The notes beneath the pieces were generated by a model. That model had not been told where the DNA came from, ran no database searches, and was given only the letters and a program-made list of their open reading frames with translations. 64,000 nt of DNA from Hyparrhenia diplandra (Eukaryota; Streptophyta; Magnoliopsida; Poales; Poaceae): the NCBI GenBank assembly GCA_015847255.1, contig JADLZK010010467.1:1-64000 (forward strand). The letters are read 5' to 3'. Shown here in pieces: positions 25,401 to 35,519 of the stretch. Positions within the stretch are counted from its first letter, which is position 1, and each line of letters begins with the position of its first letter. A program made the position numbers and the translations under genes.

Positions 25401-25725
25401 CCTGTCCGTGGAGGCCGAGGGCGCGCACTGCGAGGGCCTGGCGTTCGACGTGCACCTCCGGGTGCGGAACGCGGGCGAGATGTCCGGCGCACACACGGTG
25501 TTCCTGTTCTCGTCGCCGCCGGCGGTGCACAACGCGCCAGCGAAGCACCTGCTGGGTTTCGAGAAGGTGTCGCTGGAGCCCGGGCAGGCGGGCGTGGTGG
25601 CGTTCAAGGTGGACGTGTGCAAGGACCTCAGCGTCGTGGACGAGCTGGGCAGCAGGAAGGTGGCGCTCGGCAGCCACACGCCGCACGTCGGGGACCTCAA
25701 GCACACGCTCAATTTGAGAGTTTGA
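22424..25725 (+). pseudogene. Beta-D-xylosidase (GH3), 5'-truncated and frame-broken
   Basis: Plant GH3 beta-xylosidases are secreted cell-wall enzymes that release xylose from xylan and arabinoxylan. Six exons with good borders remain: 22,424-22,704 (VVSTEARAMHN, then GLAGLTFWSPNISIFRDPRW, KVAACCKHYTAYDVDNWKG); 23,657-23,815 (VSQQDLDDMFKSCV, VNGKPTCADKDLL); about 24,003-24,101 (nucleophile region SDCDSVDVLYNNQHYTKTPE); 24,205-24,553 (GLDLNCGNFLAQHTVAAVQ); 24,635-25,056; and 25,157-25,725 (GRLPVTWYPESF, YAFGDGLSYTNY, fibronectin-III-like end). About 190 N-terminal residues, including the signal peptide, are missing. Lesions are a 5-nt duplication near 22,457, +2 near 23,732, one G short near 23,785, an acceptor changed to GG at 24,002, an extra base in an A run near 24,405, a 19-bp tandem duplication at 24,718-24,755, and an extra T near 24,985. 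The usual GRGQETPGEDP loop reads GRDPGEDEDP. Identity is certain; the copy is inactive as written. Confidence 0.92.
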
Positions 25726-26070
25726 TGAAGACGCCGAGACCGATCGAGAGGGAGGGAAATGGCTACCAATGTGAAGGCAGTTGGAATTGGAGGATTGGAT
25801 CGCGGTCGGTCCGGACAGAGAGGTTTGTCAGGTCAGAATTGGTTGGGCAGGTGTCTAATAAAGGCTTCCTGTTGGCAAAAGAATTGGATCCACGGGCAGC
25901 TTAGTGATTTGTTTGGAGGTGTGGGATTCATTGGAGGTTCGATTTGTGATTGTAATCCCGATAAATTTAATCGATTGCAAATTTCGAAGGAGTATGAAGA
26001 GCTCTTTTCATACAATCATCAATTTGAACGTCCTCGCATGGTTCTTTTCTCATGAAAAGGACAATCTGAC
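25726..26070. other. 3' flank of the xylosidase gene
   Basis: This is a likely 3' untranslated region and spacer. No gene or clear poly(A) signal was seen. Confidence 0.4.
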
Positions 26071-26364
26071 TGGGGCCACGTTCAGTTGCCTGAAAATTTG
26101 ATAAAAAATTGCAAATTTTTAGACTCTCTCTCCATCACATCACATTAAATACAACAAAAAAGACATATGTTTGGAGGAAAGTAAATGTAGGTAAAAAAAA
26201 TAACTAATTACACAGTTTTGTTGTAGAATCTGAGACTAATCTTTTGAGCCTAGTTAATCCATAATTGGACAATATTTACCACAAACAAACGAAACGTGCT
26301 ACGGTGTACTAGAGGAGTTAGAAAACTCACTTTTACTAAAATTTAGCCATCTAAACAAGGCACC
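26071..26364. mobile_element. PIF/Harbinger-like MITE, old copy
   Basis: The right end reads GCCATCTAAACAAGGC, matching the inverted repeat of the copy at 36,316. Inside are the family's fixed phrases 'taattacacagttttg', 'cttttgagcctagtta' and 'aaacgaaacg', in the reverse orientation to the 36.3-kb copy. The left end (GGCCACGTTCAGTTGCC) has diverged. Confidence 0.7.
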
Positions 26365-26770
26365 ATGCAGGTATTTTAGCCATCTAAACAGTATTGGGTT
26401 ACAAATACTTAGATGATATAAATCCGTCCATTGATGGCTCTAACAGGGCCAAATTATGTATGCAGGTGTCTAATAAAGCATATGAATTTTTAGGTGTATG
26501 CATCACCTTTTGGGCGACACGCAGGATCAGGGTCATCCGCTAGCAGCTGCTCATGGCAAGGGAGATCATCCGAAAATGGACCAAATCTTGATAGCAGAGA
26601 CCTCACGAAGCACAAATGTCTTGGTTTTAAAAATTGGGCTTCAGGTACTCAGCTAAGATCACCAGACTGAAACTTGTACATATTATTACAAGTTCTACAA
26701 AAACATGGATGATCGGTGATCACTCGTAGTTGTAGACCTGTGCTGTGCCGTAACATATCAACATCAAGTT

Positions 26771-26932
26771 GTCCACGCACTGTTTTTTTTTTTCGCGACC
26801 GGGCCATTTACCCGTTTTTCATTAAGAGAAGGAAAACCAAATCCAAATACAAATAGAGTTCATGATGCCGAGTGGACGTCAAAACAAACTAAAAGAGAAC
26901 GAATAACATATCTACTGGACGTCCACGCACTG
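26771..26932 (-). mobile_element. Short LINE 3'-end insertion with 12-bp target-site duplication
   Basis: GTCCACGCACTG flanks the element at 26,771-26,782 and 26,921-26,932. On the minus strand the body is the 3' end of a LINE: 'cttctcttaatgaaaaacgg', 'gtaaatggcccggtcgcg', then poly(A). The same 3' end occurs on the longer element at 37,997. Severe 5' truncation with poly(A) and a direct repeat is classic target-primed insertion. Confidence 0.85.
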
Positions 26933-27445
26933 TACGTCCATAAAAGTATACTACAGGGTAGTCCTTTGTTTTCCTGACATATTGCAACTCAGAAACCTTT
27001 GAGAATACATATAAAATTTGGTACGAATAGTAACTTATGAATTGTAATTGTCTCATGATTATCTAGTAAAAAAGCCAAAGCCTAGCCACTGCCAGAAGAC
27101 TACAAGTATACCGATGGGCATTCATTCTTCTAATTTTGCTGGTCAAGGCAATCACTTCAGCCTTGACGTTGCACATGAATCCATGGACACGAAGAAGAGG
27201 CAGAAAGTGGAATAGCACACCTAATGTCCACAAAGAGAAAATGAAAACCAAACCATGAAAGAATAACATTTAAGGAAACCATAGCTTAGTCGAATTTCTT
27301 ATATGCATGCTGCGTGGGAGGCAGAGCAATGGTCCGATCGTCTCTCTCGACCAACCGGTGCACCATGCTCTTGTGTGTACTCGGGCTCTGGCAGCAGCAG
27401 CGAGCTGGTCTTCTAGCAACCACCATGGCTGCCCTGCCCCGGCAC
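26933..27445. other. Gene-free spacer
   Basis: No gene was recognised; short open frames on both strands have no known motifs. Confidence 0.4.
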
Positions 27446-27739
27446 AGCACTGTTTAGCACCCAAAATTTTGGGAAAATTTTGGATGGATGTGATATGTAT
27501 GCCACATCGCATTAATCGTAAAGACGCTTCGTTTGTTAGCCAGTAAATATTATCCTACCATGACGTAACTAGGCTCAGCCAAAAGAATCGTCTCAAGAAT
27601 GTACATCTAAAACTGTGTAATTATTTTAATTTTTCCCTATATTTCATACTCCATGCATGTCCACGACCGACGGATGTTTTGGGGAATCTTCTTTTTGATA
27701 GTGGAATTTGGGAGGAATTTGATGATCTAAACACACCTG
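27446..27739. mobile_element. PIF/Harbinger-like MITE
   Basis: The ends read CACTGTTTAG and CTAAACACACCTG. Internal phrases match the family: 'gccacatcgcattaat', 'aaaagaatcgtctcaagaat', 'catctaaaactgtgtaatta' and 'tactccatgcatgt'. It is non-coding. Confidence 0.75.
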
Positions 27740-28264
27740 TGGTGGAGAATCGAATCCTATCTGAACATGCTAGTAGGCCACGCGGCCCACGCCGTTCCAC
27801 GCCGAGCATGCATGGCTGTCCTGGCCAGACTCCTGCGGTCCTGCCTCCATCCATATCGATGTCGTCCGGTCGTCCCTTCTCTGCTCTCTCCTCCCCAATC
27901 CAATGCCGTAATGGAGAATGCTCTCTCTATCTCTACAGTTCGTGTTGGCTCTGATCCGTACAAGCACTACTGATCTGAATGTACTACTAGTCCTGGTTTT
28001 TCCGGCGGCACTGCTTTTTTCGCACTGAGCACTTGACTGATCTGATCTGAATCCTTGTCGCCCGCCTGAGCTCGCTGCGTTCTTGCCTCAAAGTCAAGAC
28101 AAACTGAAACTGCTTCACAGCGCAGCTCGGCTTCTCCTCTGCCCATCGTGCTTGTATAAAGGAGATGAAACGGCGAGCTTGGAGTACAGTTTTCCTGACC
28201 TCTGCCCTGACAATCAGTCTGGGAAGAGCGCAGCTGCACTCAAGACACGGACCATTTGTTCGCC

Positions 28265-28272
28265 TATATATA
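28265..28272 (+). promoter_or_regulatory. TATA box of the SAUR gene
   Basis: TATATATA lies 98 bp upstream of the SAUR ATG and is followed by an A/C-rich leader. This fits the intronless, TATA-driven layout usual for SAUR genes. Confidence 0.6.
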
Positions 28273-28369
28273 CAGGAGCTAGCAACCAAGACACCATCAC
28301 TACAATCACAGTCACAAACTAAAGCATTTCCAAGCACCAGACCTGAGAATCAAGGACCAAGCAGCAACC

Positions 28370-28790
28370 ATGATCAATCCTAAGAAGCTTGCTCAGTTGG
28401 CAAGGAAGTGGCACAGGGAAAAAATAGCCACCAAAGACGACGACAGATGCTGCACGATTTCGCCAAAGACAAGGGCCACTGCACCGTGTACACGGTAGAT
28501 GGGAGCAGGTTAAAGGTCCCATTAGTGTACCTCAGCTCAATGGTCTTCAGTGAGCTGTTGAGGATGGATGAGGAGTAGTTTGGCTTCAAAGAACGCACAA
28601 AAAAAAATTGAACGCAAGTTTGGCTTCACAGGTAATGGCAGGATCACTCTGCCTTGTGATGCAGCTGTGGTGGAGTATATGATATGCTTGCTCCGGAGAA
28701 ATGCATGAGAGGAAGTTCAGAAGGCATTTCTGAGCTCCGTGGTGATGCCTTGCCAACAATCAAGCTATCCTTTGCCACTCCTTACCATTT
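28370..28790 (+). pseudogene. SAUR-family auxin-responsive protein, broken
   Basis: SAUR proteins are small, intronless auxin-induced regulators of cell expansion that inhibit PP2C-D phosphatases. The start MINPKKLAQLARKWHREKIA is the classic grass SAUR N-terminus. A frame shift near 28,455 moves to KGHCTVYTVDGSRLKVPL, VYLSSMVFSELLRMDEE and, after a TAG at about 28,576, FGF. The phrase 'agtttggcttca' then occurs twice, bracketing about 30 inserted bases with an A run. The gene resumes as GNGRITLPCDAAVVEYMICL and LLRRNA, ending near AFLSSVVMPC after a TGA. The total would be about 125-130 residues, normal for the MINPKK group. The order and spacing of motifs make the family certain. The in-frame stops and the insertion make this a likely pseudogene. 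Its promoter TATA box survives. Confidence 0.87.
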
Positions 28791-28799
28791 GCACAAGTC

Positions 28800-29369
28800 T
28801 CTTGGCACTGATCATGGTTGCGGACTCTGCTTTCCTGATTGAAATCCAGAGAGGCTTTGTATCAGGTGGTGTTCAGCTAGGCTGATGAAGAGTTTCTGCT
28901 AAGCTGATGCATTTATACGTGAGAGTGAACAGAGAAGAAAGAGCTGAGAAATTCCTTAGACAAGCCCACGACTTAGAACATGAAGTGCTGCAAGCAGAAA
29001 ACAGTGTGTGGCATTGATTATATTGCTCTGGGGCCATCTGTTTGGCACTCTTGTTGGATCCAACAGTAGCAAGGTCTGAGTGGCTAGGATATCACAATGT
29101 GCTGCCATACTGCTATTCCCCATGGCCCATGGGCCACGAAGAGCACTTGCAGATTGGGTCCAAATTGGCAATACCAATCCTTATATGTTCTATCCCAAGG
29201 TATCTGAAAGTTGCTCGACAACTTTATCAGCCCTTCAAGGCTTCAACTTGAGGTATGCAGCTGGATCAGTAGCATGTCATGTGAGCTCTATTTCGCTGCA
29301 TGCCATTGCCATCTGATTGAGAAACGCAGTCGTTGCTTCCCTGCCCTCATTTTGCTGTTTTTTTACTGC
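28800..29369. other. Gene-free 3' flank of the SAUR pseudogene
   Basis: No conserved coding signal was found; plus-strand frames around 29,042-29,316 have no recognisable motif. Confidence 0.35.
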
Positions 29370-29560
29370 AACTGCAGGGGCATGGGTGCCCCTACAGGTG
29401 ATTTATTTTATTAATAAAAAGGAGCCAGGTAGAGTAAAAAGTTCAGGAGACAAAGAAGGAAAAAAAAGATAAGCGAAAAATAAAAAGATTACAACAAGTT
29501 TTGGATCCATGAGTCAAATGCTGGTTTGAAGTGAAAGAGGAGCTAGAAAGTGATAATGTA
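29370..29560 (-). mobile_element. Probable LINE 3'-end fragment
   Basis: On the minus strand this reads '...tggatccaaaacttgttgta' then a T-rich segment with 'ggctcctttttattaataaa' and 'aatcacctgtaggggcaccc'. It resembles the 3' untranslated region of plant L1-type LINEs. No protein remains and no target-site duplication was found. Confidence 0.4.
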
Positions 29561-30671
29561 AGTCCAAGTCATCCTTGTTCACAGGTTTCATTCGCTTAAT
29601 ATATCGAAATTTATTCTCTGGCCTATCCCCAGTGCCTAATTCTTTCATATTCTCTCCAGTACAAAAGTACAAAACATGTGTGGATGGCATAGATAAAAAT
29701 GTAAGCTACTTTTGTCTTGGAGATCAGCGTCCAACTGGAATTTTTCTTTGCCCTAAGCAATTTTTGTCTGTATGTTGCTTGAAGAAGGTGAAGCTTAGAG
29801 CAGCAAGGTCAATAAGACTTGGCTATAAGCCAAGCCAAGTCATCGAGAGCCCAAGTTAAGAGCCTCATGCATAAAATAGCTAGCCTCTTACTTTACTTTA
29901 AATACTATTTTTATATTTAAATGAGAAGGGAAGAGAGAGTACGTGGCATTACCATGTGAAAGCTAGCATGCAAACCAGCCTCGCCTCCGTGTGACCTTGG
30001 CGCCGGATGCATCGCCAAGCACGGCCCTCTCTCTCTCCTCCAGCAAGGACATGCAGCTGACGCGTGTTGGATATCGCCCATTATTGTACCTGCCCTTATT
30101 GGTTGATCTGGAGGCTGCCGTAAATATTGTTAGTTTATTGTTTTTTTGCTTTTGATGAGATTTTAGATGTACTTTTATTCTGGTTTTAATTAATGTGTTT
30201 CAAATATTCGCTTGACTTGGCTTATCTGGAAGCTAAATTCATTTGCAGGTTCACTGGCAATTTTCAAGGTTAATGACCTATTATTTCTCAAAAAAAAAAA
30301 AAGGTTAATGACCTATTGACCTATTATGAATTTGCCAAAAAGACGTTGGATATTGCAGACAGAAATGGGTTTGATCGGCTCCAACCCCACACAAGTATGT
30401 AAATTTTGTCAGGAGTCATGTCAGATTACATGCTTATTATTCAACAAGACTAGACTACCCAGGGATTCTAACATTGCCTGTATAATTCTACTTTTAGGCT
30501 CTACCTGACGGAACAGTTTAGAGGCCACTGCAAAAATCTGAGAGGTCAGGAGATGCAAGGAAGGCTGGGCCTTTGATGTTGATGTGTGCTAAACCCTAAA
30601 ACGGATCCAGTGTTCATTTGGTAGACAATGTTTTTTTTTTTTGGGTGAGAAATTTTGGTAGACAATGTATA
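29561..30671. other. Gene-free stretch
   Basis: There is an A-run at 30,289-30,301 flanked by two copies of 'ggttaatgacctatt', which could be the remains of a tiny poly(A) insertion. No gene was recognised. Confidence 0.35.
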
Positions 30672-30912
30672 CACCCTCCGTCCCAAATAAAGTGCACTTC
30701 TTTAACTTTTATCAAGTTTGTTTGACCATTCGCCTTATATAAAAAATTCATAAATATAACTTATTTTGTCATAACATAAAAAAAATATCTCTAATGATAA
30801 ATTAAGTCATAACAAAATGAGTAATATTTTATTAAAACTTTTTAAATAAAGACGAATGGTCAAATAAGAATGATGAAAGTCAAATAAGTGCACTTATTTT
30901 GGACGGAGGGAG
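30672..30912. mobile_element. Stowaway MITE with TA target-site duplication
   Basis: The ends CACCCTCCGTCCCAAATAA and TTATTTTGGACGGAGGGAG are inverted repeats flanked by TA. The subterminal parts (AGTGCACTTCTTT... / ...AAATAAGTGCACTTATTT, TTGACCATTCG / CGAATGGTCAAA) also pair, so the element can fold into a long hairpin. It is the best-preserved Stowaway copy in the window. Confidence 0.9.
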
Positions 30913-30914
30913 TA

Positions 30915-31659
30915 AATAGCTTCGACAATGAAATTTTGATGACAGTGAGAAGTATGTGTAGAGAATCTATTGTTTCATATTGGACGAATGTTGTTCATAG
31001 TGAGCTGCTACTGCACTGTTTACGGGATCTCCGGCCGTTTCTACTGCTTATATTTACATACTACTCTTGTGGACGGATAGAGTATTAATCATTCGGGTAT
31101 GACCCTATACGACCTGTGTGGCTGGTCGTTTTTATGACTGGCTGATGTTTTTTGTTATGAGAAAAAAAATATCATGGCTAATAAGTTGGGTTGATAAATT
31201 CAAGCAAACAGGGGGTATATGATCAGGGCAAAGCTAGACAAATCCTTTCCATACATCACGACAGCAATGAGTTTTAAAAGGATGATTATGCCCTTCATCT
31301 TTTTAATAACTCCTCACATTTACCCATGGTAAAGAGCGAGGGTATTCTAAACATTTTGCTTTAAAAACTTTCCAATCTCTCTTTTTTTTTTTTTTGAAAG
31401 CAGCTTTTAGAATCTATATGCTTCAGGTTGGAGACAATTGGAATCACTAAGCCATGTCGAATGCGTTGTGACCCTTTCAGGTCACGTGGCGGCCAAAAAA
31501 AAATGAGGGTATTCTAAACAACGCAAAAGCAGCAAAAAAAAAAATGACACCAACAAAAGGTGTGGCGGCCAAACAGAGTCTACCAAACTTTTGTGGCACG
31601 CCGCAGATTAGGCAGACAGTCCGTGGCGGTGATCCAAACACCCCTACCATCCTGTTACA
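30915..31659. other. Gene-free spacer
   Basis: Poly-T (31,380) and poly-A (31,495; 31,535) runs are present and the phrase 'gagggtattctaaac' is repeated near 31,339 and 31,505. No gene was seen. Confidence 0.4.
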
Positions 31660-32010
31660 ATGGTCTAAGTGTATATGTACTTATCGAACCCGTAGTGAAC
31701 GACCGCATTGACCTAGTCATTTATACAAATAGGTGTGTGTATGATTATATACAAAAATGGGAAATGGAAAAAGGGAAATTATAAAAGGAATGCCGCTTGG
31801 GCTCAATTCTTTTTCCCCTCCACTCCTGGCCCATGGACGCAGCCCAGCACCTCCGTTACTCTCACGCGCTGGGCCGGCCCAACTGGCGCCCTGGCTTCTG
31901 GCCCGACCGAGCACAGCACCAACAGCCTAGCCCAGCAGCGCGCCTCCTCTCTACGCGGCCCGACTGGCCACCAAGGTCCAACTCGGGCAGCCCAACAGCA
32001 AAGCTAGCAG
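31660..32010 (+). mobile_element. LTR-like fragment
   Basis: 'gggaaatggaaaaaggg' is followed by a GC-rich run of CAGCCCAG, GGCCGGCCC and GGCCC words. This matches in order and composition the minus-strand start of the LTR-like block at 7.9-7.7 kb. It stops near 32,010 without a TATA box, so it would be a truncated U3. Confidence 0.35.
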
Positions 32011-32059
32011 CCTCATATGTTACATATTATTCCTATTATTTGATGCTCATTTAAATTTT

Positions 32060-33170
32060 AGTTTATGTATGCTTTATATTTATTTTCTACGCGTGCCGTA
32101 GAATACGCAAACCCTATTTTTGCCCTTCTGCTAACCACCACCTTGCACCACATATTCTTGTATGCGTGTACACTCACACGCATTACCACGAATAATTGAA
32201 TATACATACACGTAGTTGTCCACGTACTAGGAATACACGGTAGGTGTATGTGTATATATAACATATAGATGCGTATGAGAGGATATTTACACATACATAT
32301 ACGCCTATCGGGTATCCCTACGCATGGCTGACCCCGCTAACCTAGCCCGTATACTTGAGTATGCGTATGCCATGACACATACTCTAGCATACGTGTCTCT
32401 ACATATGTGAGATATACCCGCTACCGGGTGTATCCCTCGTGTATGGCTAACCCTAGTTTAGGACCCGCCCTCGCTAACCCTAGGCACATGCATTAGCGTA
32501 TGTGCCGCTAACCCGTGGCGGACTTGTAGGAAACCGACTATGTCATGTTCTTGTGGTCACATGATAGTGAACATAAATGATGTGGTTTGGTTCTCCATCA
32601 TGCATCCGCACCTTGGGTGGTGATTCGGGGTGAGGAGTGGCGTTGAGGGTGGGGTTTCTAGGGTTGAGGAAGCGCCTCGATTTGTCCTTTTTATAGGCAC
32701 TTGACGCGGGGTTCCGGGGGTGGATGCGGCTTAGGTGCGCGCCATTATCGACGAGCATCACGACACAATGGCGGCGTGGGAAAACAACAAAGCCGAAGGT
32801 GGCTTGCGTGGCGGCGGTGCCCTCGGGCGACGCCGAAGGGGACGGCGTGCGCGACGGGCGACGGTCGTGTAGAGGTGCGGTGTGAAGGGGACAACACCTG
32901 GGCGGTGGTGGTGTGACGGCCAGAGGGGACAACAAAAACAGAAAAGAAAGAGGGAAGGCGGGGAAGAAAGAAAAGGCAAGGGGAGGGGAGGAAAGACGAG
33001 AAGAGGGGAAAGAGAGAGAGAGAGAGTGGGAGAGAAGAAGAGAGCGGTGAACCGCGGCAACAGGCATTGTAGCTACTGTGCACGTTTGTCGTAGCGCTTT
33101 TTGTCACGACGTGGGATTTGTGCATTGATGCGTGCGGTTGGTGGGGTCGAAGGTGGGGTCATCATTTTTA
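32060..33170 (-). mobile_element. LTR-like or promoter-like block on the minus strand
   Basis: On the minus strand a CT-microsatellite leader (33,030-33,005) and GC-rich DNA lead to a TATA box (TATAAAAA, 32,688-32,695), then a GC-rich leader, then DNA full of GGGTTAGC and CGTATAC words (32,520-32,060). Those words also occur in plus orientation near 1,340-1,440. The layout suggests the 5' part of a degenerate LTR element. No TG...CA borders or proteins were found. Confidence 0.35.
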
Positions 33171-33474
33171 TTATTATTATGTTTATACCCAATTATTGGT
33201 GGCTGTCGCCCCGGCCCCGGCAAATTTGAAAGAGGGTGGGAGGAGAAGATAAGCTAACGGTGGTTTTAGAGGCAAAGAAGGTATCGAGTGAGGAGAAGGA
33301 CCTATAGGGGTAGTTTAGTAACTGTGGTATCGAACAATCACAACAATAGGCTTACCTGTTAGTGAGATGCATGAAAAGGTTTTGTCACGGTGAAGAGTTT
33401 CCAACAATAGGCTTACCTGTTAGTGGATGGAACTTCTTTGTAATACTCGTGACTAGAGTGTCCAAAGACTTTGT

Positions 33475-33800
33475 CCTCCCTATTTGAATCCATGTAAATT
33501 AAGGATGATTTTTTCCAACTCGTTTATTTGCTCAAATTATGTCCAAATAAATATGTCTTGACTTTTGACGAGAATTCCAACCTTCACTCATGATTTTTGT
33601 CTCATGAAAATGAAAAAAATGAAACAGAAGATGTGATATAAAATTCCGGGTTTACTACGCACAAGAAATAAAAGGGTTATGGAAATAGATAATATGAAAT
33701 AGAAACAAGAGAAGAGAGAACGGAAGAAAGAAATAGAATGAAAAGCAGAGAAGAGAATAAATCCTTAAATTGGATAAGAATGTCTAGAGTAGAGTTTTTT
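33475..33800. repeat. Upstream duplicated block, copy 2
   Basis: This matches 13,300-13,625 almost throughout, from 'tatttgaatccatgtaaatt' through 'gacttttgacgagaa', 'cgggtttactacg' and 'aagagaataa' to 'tctagagtag'. It is followed directly by the promoter block and gene, without the inverted-repeat element found in copy 1. Confidence 0.8.
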
Positions 33801-33829
33801 TTAAAAAACAAATTCCATCGAGTTGTGGG

Positions 33830-34080
33830 AAGCGGCCAGCACAGGCCACACGGCGCCCACGCGCGGCCGCGGCGCATCAGATCCAGGCCAGACCGGCAGT
33901 AGAGGAGGCCCCGCCTCGCTGTTTGCTGTTCGGCCCGTTGCAGCCGATCCTCCGGGTTTGGGCTCGACGAGTTGCCAGGTCACCGATCCGGGGCGAGGTG
34001 CCAGGTCATCGATCCGTGTGGGGGGCACACGGATCGGCCATCCGCACCGTCGGTCATGCATCCCCTAACAACGAATAGAA
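33830..34080 (+). promoter_or_regulatory. Conserved proximal promoter block, copy 2
   Basis: This carries 'gaagcggccagcacaggcc', 'gcgcggccgcg' and 'cacacggatcggccatccgc' in the same order as 15,105-15,345. It lies shortly upstream of the ATG of the second small-gene copy. Confidence 0.5.
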
Positions 34081-34246
34081 TCCTGACCGTTAGTTTGAAT
34101 TTGCCCTTCTCCTCCTCCGCTCCGCCCCGCCCCGCCCCCGATCCCCCAAATAAAAAGCGACTCGCCGGAGAGCTCCGCCACGCCATTCTCCGCCGACCAC
34201 CCCGCCCACCTCTGCCCTGCGCCCAGCCCACCGCCCTGCTCCCACC

Positions 34247-34775
34247 ATGGCCGCGGCCGCCGAGATCACCATCGCCACCAGGGAGGGACATCGAGCTCCT
34301 GCAGCAGCGGACTCAGGCCGGCTACTACGTCGACACCGGCGTCAACGTCTACTTCAACCAGGTGGCGTCGATGGAGGCGTCCTGCGGCCTCTCCCGGGCG
34401 ATCATTGCCTGGAAGAAAGCGTTCGAGGAGGAGATCACCATCAAGATCAGGCCGCTCCGCAGGCTCCTCGCTGTCAAGGCGATCAGCCACTCCCTCCGCG
34501 CCGCCACCAACCTCATCGACGAAGACGGTGCCAAGATCCGCGGCTACCACAAGTTCCAGCGCCCCCACCACCTCGCCGAGCAGGTCCTCAAGAAGGCAGG
34601 ACGCCTTCCCGCGCGGACGAAAGGGAGGTGAAGAAGCTGGCGTACGAGATGCGTCAGGCCGCGGAGATGGGGATGGGCAAGGGGCTACGCCAAGCGCAGC
34701 TGGATTCGCGCAATCGCTGCCAAGATCGCGGAGATGCAGGCCACCCCCATCGTTCTCCGTCAAGCCGCAGCATGA
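34247..34775 (+). pseudogene. Unrecognised small gene, copy 2 (frame-broken)
   Basis: This is a paralogue of the gene at 15,451; the function is unknown. It starts MAAAAEITIATRE. One extra G near 34,285 shifts into the frame IELLQQRTQAGYYVDTGVNV, then VASMEASCGLSRAIIAWKK, RPLRRLLAVKAISHSLRAA, NLIDEDGAKIRGYHKFQ and HHLAEQVLKKAG. A second shift near 34,605 leads to REVKKLAYEMRQAAEMGMG. A third, one extra G near 34,683, leads to KRSWIRAIAAKIAEMQ and a TGA at 34,773. The intended product is about 178 residues, soluble, charged and without a targeting signal. Two of the three shifts are single extra Gs in G runs, so sequencing error is a real alternative to pseudogenisation. Agreement between the copies in three separate frames shows that the protein was once under selection. 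Confidence 0.6.
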
Positions 34776-35368
34776 AGCCAGTTCGACGAGTCGGGTCCCA
34801 GACAACTCCATTCGTATAGTCACAACAGGAGGATATAAATAGCTTGGTATATTCAATCGTATAGCCACAGGATCAGTAGTAGTAGTACATGGCATCAATT
34901 CAGCAGTAGAGTGTCCAAATCTTGTCAGTCGCGTCTTTAGGTTCTGGAGAAAGTCGTATAGCCACAGGAGGAGAGGGTCAGGAGTAGCATATGGCAGCAA
35001 TTCAGTAGTAGAGTGTCTGAATCTTGTCAGTAGTGTCGTTGGGTTGTTATGATGAAGGAGTCCGGAACAGTTGCAGTCAAGATTTCCATTCTATCCTGAA
35101 TAAAGCATGTCAGTGTCAGTTCGTGATGCCTTCTCGATCTCCATTTGTCTGAATACAGGATTGATTTTCCATTTGTCTGAATACAGGATTTGTTTGTGAT
35201 TCCTGCTCTTTTATTTCTTTGAATCGATTTCCTGTCTGTGTCTGAATCGATTTCCATCCAAATAACGTGTACTAATATTTCTTTGAATGCCACTGTTCTA
35301 TGAATCATGCTGCTGCTCTGCCCTCTGTGCGCTGCAGAACATTAGCAGGCTACTCTCCGAATGCCTGT
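34776..35368 (+). other. 3' flank of the small gene, copy 2
   Basis: It contains 'tcgtatagtcacaacagg' and 'tcgtatagccacagga' (twice), related to the 3' flank of copy 1. The phrase pairs 'catatggcagcaattcag' / 'catggcatcaattcagcag' and 'gtctgaatacaggatt' (twice) show internal short duplications. Confidence 0.45.
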
Positions 35369-35470
35369 CTGTTGACACTTGAAAGCTTCCAGAGATGCAG
35401 CTCAAGTACTCACATCTGACTGTTGACAATTGAAAGCTTACAGAGATGCAGCTCAAGTACTCACATCTGA
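35369..35470. repeat. Near-perfect 51-bp tandem duplication
   Basis: Units 35,369-35,419 and 35,420-35,470 both begin CTGTTGACA and end TACTCACATCTGA. They differ at only two positions by eye (acttg/aattg and ttcc/ttac), so the duplication is recent. Confidence 0.9.
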
Positions 35471-35519
35471 CCGTAGTGTGTCAGTGTTGTATCAATGAGT
35501 GCATAAAGTGGAAGATACT

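Noticed and set aside
31735..32054. Plus-strand frames rich in Pro, Ala and Ser as a secreted protein
   Set aside because: They read through a GC-rich LTR-like segment made of CAGCCC and GGCCC words; there is no signal peptide or domain.
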